Shown one piece after another: positions 1-4,508 of a stretch of DNA of 6,576 nt. Source of the DNA: JBOGZD01 sp050697155 (GTDB lineage: Bacteria > Actinomycetota > Thermoleophilia > Solirubrobacterales > 70-9); the NCBI GenBank assembly GCA_050697155.1, contig JBOGZD010000136.1:1-6576 (forward strand). The letters run 5' to 3'. The notes beneath the pieces are model-generated. The model was not told the DNA's origin, ran no database searches, and saw only the letters and a program-made list of their open reading frames with translations. The position numbers and the translations under genes are program-made. The stretch's first letter is position 1. Every line of letters starts with the position of its first letter.

Positions 1-84
1 GTTGGTGGTCGCCCCCGCGAGCACTCCCCAGGCCGCGATCTCCTCGACCTCGGCGACGCTTCCCGTATCGATGAACAGCCTCAA
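1..84 (-). CDS. Fructose-6-phosphate aldolase / small transaldolase family protein, N-terminal 28 codons only
   Basis: The visible protein starts MRLFIDTGSVAEVEEI and continues to GATTN, where the window cuts it. This matches the first beta strand and the second strand of the small transaldolase/fructose-6-phosphate aldolase (FSA/TalC) family, whose members begin M-x-L-(F/Y)-(I/L)-D-T and carry a (V/A)-T-T-N-P motif about 20 residues later. Asp6, Thr26 and Asn28 fall at exactly the active-site positions of E. coli FSA; the Schiff-base lysine (near residue 85) lies outside the window. The family reversibly cleaves or transfers dihydroxyacetone or glyceraldehyde-3-phosphate units in the cytoplasm. 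The start is TTG at 84-82, chosen because GGAGG lies 6 bases upstream; the ATG a few bases upstream in another frame reads straight into a stop. The neighbouring glpD makes dihydroxyacetone phosphate, so a link in triose metabolism is possible, but a 211-base structured gap separates the two. Aldolase and transaldolase activity cannot be told apart from this fragment. Confidence 0.85.
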   Translation of the reverse strand, partial: MRLFIDTGSVAEVEEIAAWGVLAGATTN

Positions 85-90
85 GTCATT

Positions 91-95
91 CCTCC
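91..95 (-). promoter_or_regulatory. Ribosome binding site deciding the TTG start of the aldolase-like gene
   Basis: On the minus strand GGAGG is followed by 6 bases (AATGAC) and then TTG. The spacing is ideal. It supports initiation at TTG rather than at the ATG inside the spacer, which is out of frame and meets TGA after one codon. Confidence 0.75.
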
Positions 96-122
96 GGCGA
101 TAGTCCGATGACGCGGGGCCAG

Positions 123-294
123 CTTAGAGCGCCTTTCGGCGGGACGGTGTGCCCGGGACCGTCCAGGACCAAGCCGGGCGCCGCCCGGGGCCGAAGCCAA
201 TGGCCGTGCGCCATTGGCGAGGTCGCGGGTGGCGATCCAGCGCCGCGTCCTGGGCCGGATCCCGGCGTGCCGTCCCGCCGAAAGTCGCTCTAAG
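123..294. repeat. 172-bp self-complementary element (imperfect giant hairpin / MITE-like or ncRNA-like)
   Basis: The terminal arms 123-147 and 270-294 are inverted repeats of 25 bases with a single mismatch (132/285). The pairing continues inward on nearly one axis: 151-161 with 256-266 (imperfect), 163-169 with 247-253 (perfect), 180-187 with 226-233 (one G-T), 189-192 with 221-224 (one G-T), and a perfect 9-bp hairpin 196-204/210-218 around a 5-base loop at 205-209. I count about 62 Watson-Crick pairs plus about 7 G-T pairs. It fills most of the gap between glpD and the aldolase gene and starts one base after the glpD stop. It could terminate glpD transcription, be a structured RNA, or be a miniature inverted-repeat element; the outer ends read TTAGAGCG...CGCTCTAA, so a TA target duplication is possible. 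No open reading frame of its own is convincing. Confidence 0.85.
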
Positions 295-295
295 G

Positions 296-1978
296 TCATC
301 GACCGGCCGGGTCGATGCCCTCGGCGGCGGCCGCCTCGACCCAGCCGGCGGCCTCGGCGGCGACCCGCCCCTCCTTCCAGCCGTGCTCCTCGCCGAGGAG
401 CTCGGCGACCGGCGCCACCGACTCCGCGCTGCGCAGGGCGGGTGCGGCCAGCAGGCCGAGACGGGTGCGGCGCAGGAGCACGTCCGCGACCGAGCGCGCC
501 TGCTCCCGGCGGGCGGCGATCACGACCTCGGCGAGCAGGTCGGGCTGGCCGTCGACGATCGGCCGGGCTAGCTCGGGGCGCTCGGCGCACAGCCGGAGCA
601 CCTCGCGGGCAGCGTGGCCGTAACGGAATCCGAGCAGCTCGCGGTAGCCGGCGGGGAGGTCGTCCTCGGAGAGCTCGTCGGGCGGGTCGAGCTCGCCCTC
701 CCCCGCCGCCATCCCGAGCGGGATGTCGTCGGTCCGGCACGGCGCAACGCGGCCCTCGCGCTCGACCATCCGGTCGACGACCTGCTTCGCCATCCGCCGC
801 CAGGTGGTCAGCTTGCCGCCGGTGATCGTCAGCAGCCCGGAGGAGGTCTCATAGAGCTCTGCCTTGCGCGAGATGTCGACCGACTTGCGCGGGTCGCCGG
901 TCGAGATCAGCGGCCGCACCCCGGCGTAGGCGCCGGTGATGTCGCCGCGGTCGAGCTCGGTGGCGAAGAAGGCGTTCAGCGCCTCGAGCAGGTAATCGAT
1001 GTCGTCATCCCCCGGTTGGACATGAGCGATGTCGCCGTCGTAGTCGTTGTCGGTGGTGCCGATCAGCCCGCGGCCGTACCAGGGCAGCGCGAAGATGGTT
1101 CGGTCCTCGCCCGCGGGGACGATGCAGGCGGCCTCGCCGAGCGGCAGCTCTTCGAGCGGCAGCGTGACGTGGGTGCCGCGGCTGGGCGCGATCCGCGGGA
1201 TCTCCTCCTCGGAGTGGATCTCCTCGGGGCGAATGCGGTCGGCCCAGACGCCGGTCGCATTGACGACGTTGTCGGCCTCGATCTCGATCTCCTCGCCCGA
1301 CTCGCCGTCGCGGCACCGCACGCCGCCGGCGCGCCCGGAGCGATCGACCAGGCCGGTGACCTCGACTCGGTTGACACAGACGGCGCCGAACCGCTCGGCC
1401 TCGCCGAGGATGGTCAGCACCAGACGCACGTCGTCGGTCTGGCAGTCGTAGAAGAGGTACGCCTCGCGCGGGTCGCGACCGGCGAGGGCGGGGATCAGCT
1501 CGGCGACCTCCTGGCCGGGGATCGTCCGGTGGCGGTCGGGTGCCCAGTAGTCGTCGGCGGCGAGCCGCTCGGCGCGCTCGCGGCGGGACTGGCCCACCCG
1601 CGTCGTCGCCATCACGTCGTACATGTTGAGACCGATCCCGAGCAGGCGGTTGCGGCGGTCGTCTCCGAGCGTCGGGACCAGGAACGGGGTCGGGTAGACG
1701 AGATGCGGGGCGAGCTGGACCAGGAGCTGGCGCTCGAGCAGGGCCTCGCGAACCAGCCCGAGGTCGAAGCTCTGCAGGTAGCGAAGCCCGCCGTGGACCA
1801 TCTTCGAGGACCGGCTCGAGGTCCCCACCGCGTAGTCGTCGCGCTCGACCAGGGCCACCGAGTATCCGCGGCTGGCGGCGTCGAGGGCGACGCCGGCCCC
1901 GGTGATCCCGCCGCCGACGACGACCAGGTCGAAGCGCTCGGCGTCCATGGCCCGCAGCGCGTCCTCGCGGGCGAGCAT
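296..1978 (-). CDS. glpD: Aerobic glycerol-3-phosphate dehydrogenase (FAD-dependent)
   Basis: The enzyme oxidises sn-glycerol 3-phosphate to dihydroxyacetone phosphate at the inner face of the membrane and passes electrons to quinone. The 560-residue product has an FAD Rossmann motif (GGGITGAG, 22-29) after an acidic-basic start, then the family hallmark SSRSSKMVHGGLRYL (54-68). Further family motifs are GTTDNDYDGD (307-316), GVRPL (353-357) and TITGGKLTTWRRMA (384-397). A C-terminal DAO_C-type helical domain covers roughly 430-545, with the RRTRLGLL segment at 503-510. The length is close to the about 555-residue Firmicute/actinobacterial form and longer than the 501-residue E. coli enzyme. 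The start ATG at 1978 overlaps by one base the stop of the nitroreductase gene (TGATG), implying coupled translation. A second ATG at 1948 (residue 11) is an alternative start lying just before the flavin fold; neither has a strong ribosome site. No glpK or glpF lies in the window. Confidence 0.97.
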   Translation of the reverse strand: MLAREDALRAMDAERFDLVVVGGGITGAGVALDAASRGYSVALVERDDYAVGTSSRSSKMVHGGLRYLQSFDLGLVREALLERQLLVQLAPHLVYPTPFLVPTLGDDRRNRLLGIGLNMYDVMATTRVGQSRRERAERLAADDYWAPDRHRTIPGQEVAELIPALAGRDPREAYLFYDCQTDDVRLVLTILGEAERFGAVCVNRVEVTGLVDRSGRAGGVRCRDGESGEEIEIEADNVVNATGVWADRIRPEEIHSEEEIPRIAPSRGTHVTLPLEELPLGEAACIVPAGEDRTIFALPWYGRGLIGTTDNDYDGDIAHVQPGDDDIDYLLEALNAFFATELDRGDITGAYAGVRPLISTGDPRKSVDISRKAELYETSSGLLTITGGKLTTWRRMAKQVVDRMVEREGRVAPCRTDDIPLGMAAGEGELDPPDELSEDDLPAGYRELLGFRYGHAAREVLRLCAERPELARPIVDGQPDLLAEVVIAARREQARSVADVLLRRTRLGLLAAPALRSAESVAPVAELLGEEHGWKEGRVAAEAAGWVEAAAAEGIDPAGR

Positions 1979-2487
1979 CAGTCGAGGTAGCGAACCACGG
2001 ATTCGGCCGGCTCGCGCTCCGGCGGGCGCTTCTCCTGCACCGGGTGTCCGAGGTGGATCAGGGCGACGAAGCGCTCATCGCCGCCAAGCCCGATCGCGGC
2101 CCGGCCGGCGTCCGTCCGCAGCACCTCCGGCGTGCGCCAGTAGCCCACCAGCCCGCGCGCGTGGGCGGCGAGCAGGACGATGTAGGCGGCGACCGCGGTC
2201 GCGTGCAGGTCCTCTTCGTCCTGGACGTCGTCGCCGGTGAGCACGCACGAGCAGACGACCAGGGTCGGCGCCCGGTCGAGCTTCGCCGCCGCCTCGGGCC
2301 CGGCCGCGTCCTTCAGCCGGCCGAGCGTCCGCGGGCCGACGACCCGAAACCGCCAGGGATTGGTCAGGTTGTGATTCGGCGCCCAGCGGGCGAGATCGAG
2401 CAGCTCGTCGACCGTCGCCCGCTCGACCGGCTCGCGCCCGTAGGCCTTGTGCGTGCGCCGGGTCCGAATCGCTGTGTCGACGTCCAC
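1978..2487 (-). CDS. Nitroreductase-family FMN oxidoreductase (YdjA/TM1586-like, short form)
   Basis: This is a compact 169-residue member of the nitroreductase superfamily, cytoplasmic homodimeric flavoproteins that bind FMN and reduce nitro compounds, quinones or unknown substrates with NAD(P)H. The N-terminus AIRTRRTHKAYG (6-17) carries the phosphate-contacting Arg/Lys residues. APNHNLTNPWRF (36-47) is the conserved segment of the small YdjA-like branch. GYWRTP (115-120) and ALIHLGHPV (142-150) match the FMN-binding C-terminal half. The start is GTG at 2487, which places the first helix at the usual distance from the RR motif; there is no good ribosome site. The stop overlaps the glpD start by one base. 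It is too short for BluB and has Thr where BluB has its conserved Asp after the Arg pair. The physiological substrate is unknown. Confidence 0.9.
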   Translation of the reverse strand: MDVDTAIRTRRTHKAYGREPVERATVDELLDLARWAPNHNLTNPWRFRVVGPRTLGRLKDAAGPEAAAKLDRAPTLVVCSCVLTGDDVQDEEDLHATAVAAYIVLLAAHARGLVGYWRTPEVLRTDAGRAAIGLGGDERFVALIHLGHPVQEKRPPEREPAESVVRYLD

Positions 2488-2511
2488 GCCAACAAACGTA
2501 CTGCCAGCGAC

Positions 2512-2551
2512 CGATTGACGAGTTATGTGTGCCCCCTCAACTCGTCAATCG
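2512..2551. repeat. Perfect 13-bp inverted repeat with 14-base spacer
   Basis: CGATTGACGAGTT (2512-2524) and its exact reverse complement (2539-2551) flank a 14-base loop. On the minus strand it begins 7 bases after the stop codon of the S-subunit fusion gene, the usual place for a terminator stem, but no T-run follows. The arms are clearly more AT-rich than the surroundings. They also cover a candidate -35/-10 pair for the nitroreductase-glpD operon, so an operator role is equally open. Confidence 0.8.
2522..2548 (-). promoter_or_regulatory. Weak candidate promoter for nitroreductase-glpD
   Basis: On the minus strand TTGACG (2548-2543) is followed after 15 bases by CATAAC (2527-2522), 4 of 6 matches to a -10 box. 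Transcription would start near 2515, about 28 bases before the GTG. The spacing is shorter than the usual 17, and both boxes lie inside the inverted repeat arms. It is the only AT-richer stretch in the gap. Confidence 0.3.
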
Positions 2552-2558
2552 CGTCCTG

Positions 2559-4508
2559 TTAGGGCAGGCGGCGGCGGTACCAGAGGAAGCCGCCGCCGAG
2601 GGCCGCGGCGAGAAGGGCGAGGCCGCCGGCGACATACGGGGTGGCCTCGCGGTCGTCGTCGGCGTCCGCCGACGACCCCGGGGTCGACGCTGCGGATGGG
2701 GGCGGAACGGAGGCCGTGGTGTCCTCGGTGATGGTCGAACCGCCCGCGCCGCGGGCCCTGTCACCGGAGCCACCCCCAATCGCGCCCTGTCGGGCGCGGT
2801 CGGGGCCCTCTCCGGTGCCACCCGCGGGAGGGGCGTCAGCGGCACCCAACCGAGAACGCCCCGCGCCACTCCCACCACCCACGGAGTCCGACCCGGTCTG
2901 AATCCCCTCCCCCCTACCTGCCCCAACCCGGCCGGAACCTCCGCCGCCGCCCGAGCTCCCGCCGTCACGACCTCGCGCCCGAGGCGCCCGCGCCACCGCG
3001 GCCAACGGAAACGCCTCGCGCTTCGCCGCCACCAGCGCCTGCGCCGTCACCCACACCGGCGTCTGGTCGGTGGACCGTGAGTACCGGTAATGGCCGTCCG
3101 CAGCCCGCAGCCGCTCGAGGAAGCCGAGCGCGCGGCGGAGCGGCTTTCCGCCGGCCCCGGCCGCGATCAGCCCCTGGGCCGCCCAGGCGGTCGACTGGGC
3201 GTTGACGACCCCGCTCGTCGCCAGCCCGTAGCCGCCGTTGGCACGCTGCGCCCGCCGCAGCCAGCGGACCGCCTGCCCGCTTGCCCGGCCACCGCCGAGC
3301 GCCTGCAGCGCGGCGCCGGTCGAGTCGGGGTCGCTCGCCGTCCCGGCCTGAAAGCCCCAGCCGCCGTCGTCGTTCCGCGCCCGGCGCAGCCAGCGGACCG
3401 AGCGGGCGAGTGCGCCCGAGTCCACCCCGGCGGCGCGCATGGCGAGCACGTAGAACGCGGTCAGGTTGACCTGCCCCGAGACCGAGCCGTCGCCGCCGCG
3501 GCGCCGGCGCAGCTCGGCGACCAGGTCGTGGCCGGCGAACCGGCGCGGGTCGAGCCCGGCGCCCTCGAGGGCGAGGATGGTGCGCTCGAGGTCGCCTGCC
3601 GTTCGCAGCCGACCGACCCGCGAGCGCAGGTAGTCGACCGGGTCGCGACCGCCGGCGCGGACGTCGAGCGGATTGCGGCCGGCCGCCTCCAGTCCCAGCA
3701 TCGCCCACCCGGTCATCGTCGGGCTCGAGCGGTCGCCCGGCGTCGCCGCGAAGCCGCCGTCGTCGTTCTGCGCCCGCGCGAGCCAGGCGACCGGTCCGGG
3801 AGCCGACGCCCCGCGCGCCAGCGGGGGCTGCTCGAGGCCGGCCACGAGGGTCGATGCCGCCAGCGCAAGGGCCGCGAACGCGACCGGCAGCGCGGGCGCC
3901 GGATGCCATCGGAACTCGAGCCGGGTGCGATAGCGGGAGATCATCCGCGCCAGCGCCGGCCCGGCGGCGAGGGCGATCGCGACGTTGCCGGCGACGTGGG
4001 CGACGTTGAACGGAACCGCGCGCGCCGAGAGCGCCAGGTAGCGGTCGAGCGATTGCTCGCCGCCGTAGCTGACCATCACGTGCAGGTCGAGCAACGCCCC
4101 GTAGGCGAGTCCCGCGATGCCGCACGCGGCCGCCAGGCTCCAGCGGTTGAGGCGGCGGCCGGCGATCGCCGCGAGCGCCGCGCCCGCGAGCCCGACCATC
4201 CCCCAGCCGCCCATCTGCCACACCGTCCACGGCCCCTGGCCGAGCCAGATGTTGGACACCGGGGCCGCCAGCGCCCCGACCGCGAACCCCGGCGCGGCAC
4301 CGAGCGCGTAGCCGGCGATCAGGGCGATGTCGGTGGTCGCGACCACGTTCGGGATCGGCGCCAGCACCAGCCGCCCGGCCACCGCAAGCGCCGCCAAGGC
4401 CGCGACCAAGGCGACCAGTCGTGCCGGCGGCCGGCTGCGCTCATACCAGGCGAGCCCGCCGGCGACCACGACGCAGAGCCCGATCAGCACACCCGCCTGC
4501 CAGCTCAA
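2559..4508 (-). CDS. ECF transporter S subunit fused to six extracellular squalene-cyclase/prenyltransferase-type repeats with C-terminal membrane anchor
   Basis: The product has 649 residues in four parts. (1) Residues 1-200 are an extra N-terminal membrane helix (3-22) and the six-helix ECF substrate-binding core. The core includes TTDIALIAGYALG (58-70) and GPWTVWQMGGWGMVGL (92-107), the latter typical of the S subunits of group II ECF importers. (2) A further membrane helix follows at about 207-225. (3) Residues 238-500 hold six two-helix repeats (starting near 240, 291, 329, 371, 414 and 461). Repeats 1, 3, 4 and 5 have a (D/N)GG or GDG turn, and the last ends TPVWVTAQALVAAK. (4) A Gly/Ser/Pro-rich linker (about 508-620) leads to a last membrane helix (624-643) and a YRRRLP tail. 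Charges place SRPPAR, the R-rich end of the core (189-200) and the final RRR inside, so the repeats face outward. The start is TTG at 4508 (TTGA overlap with the ATPase stop) with GGAGG 7 bases upstream. The transported substrate is not identified; corrinoid is an inference from fold. Confidence 0.88.
   Translation of the reverse strand: MSWQAGVLIGLCVVVAGGLAWYERSRPPARLVALVAALAALAVAGRLVLAPIPNVVATTDIALIAGYALGAAPGFAVGALAAPVSNIWLGQGPWTVWQMGGWGMVGLAGAALAAIAGRRLNRWSLAAACGIAGLAYGALLDLHVMVSYGGEQSLDRYLALSARAVPFNVAHVAGNVAIALAAGPALARMISRYRTRLEFRWHPAPALPVAFAALALAASTLVAGLEQPPLARGASAPGPVAWLARAQNDDGGFAATPGDRSSPTMTGWAMLGLEAAGRNPLDVRAGGRDPVDYLRSRVGRLRTAGDLERTILALEGAGLDPRRFAGHDLVAELRRRRGGDGSVSGQVNLTAFYVLAMRAAGVDSGALARSVRWLRRARNDDGGWGFQAGTASDPDSTGAALQALGGGRASGQAVRWLRRAQRANGGYGLATSGVVNAQSTAWAAQGLIAAGAGGKPLRRALGFLERLRAADGHYRYSRSTDQTPVWVTAQALVAAKREAFPLAAVARAPRARGRDGGSSGGGGGSGRVGAGRGEGIQTGSDSVGGGSGAGRSRLGAADAPPAGGTGEGPDRARQGAIGGGSGDRARGAGGSTITEDTTASVPPPSAASTPGSSADADDDREATPYVAGGLALLAAALGGGFLWYRRRLP
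2762..2817. repeat. 56-bp imperfect hairpin inside the linker-coding region
   Basis: CACCGGAG (2762-2769) pairs with 2810-2817, CCCC (2774-2777) with 2802-2805, and CGCGCCC (2781-2787) with 2792-2798. All three share one axis, and the loop is TGTC (2788-2791). It encodes about residues 564-583 of the low-complexity linker of the S-subunit fusion. Confidence 0.6.

Noticed and set aside
81..740. Minus-strand 219-codon frame overlapping the end of glpD and the gap
   Set aside because: A shadow in another frame of glpD that runs through the 172-bp hairpin; very Arg-rich, no motifs.
614..1990. Long + strand open frame (458 codons) opposite glpD
   Set aside because: Antisense shadow caused by GC-rich third positions; the composition has no family motifs, while the minus strand encodes an intact GlpD.
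1978..2487. Nitroreductase as BluB, the enzyme making the lower ligand of B12 (tempting because of the possible corrinoid importer next door)
   Set aside because: At 169 residues it is shorter than BluB, and Thr replaces the BluB-conserved Asp after the N-terminal Arg pair (RRT rather than RRD). It fits the YdjA-like branch better.
2624..2690. LPxTG-type sortase anchor at the S-fusion C-terminus
   Set aside because: The end has a hydrophobic helix and an RRR tail but no LPxTG-like motif before it; a plain membrane anchor is the simpler reading.
3021..3795. Repeat domain as an active squalene/hopene or terpene cyclase
   Set aside because: Too short at about 260 residues, the DxDD acid motif is not intact (DPDST), and QW-type repeats are not in the usual form. 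It is also fused to a transporter subunit and predicted to be extracellular.
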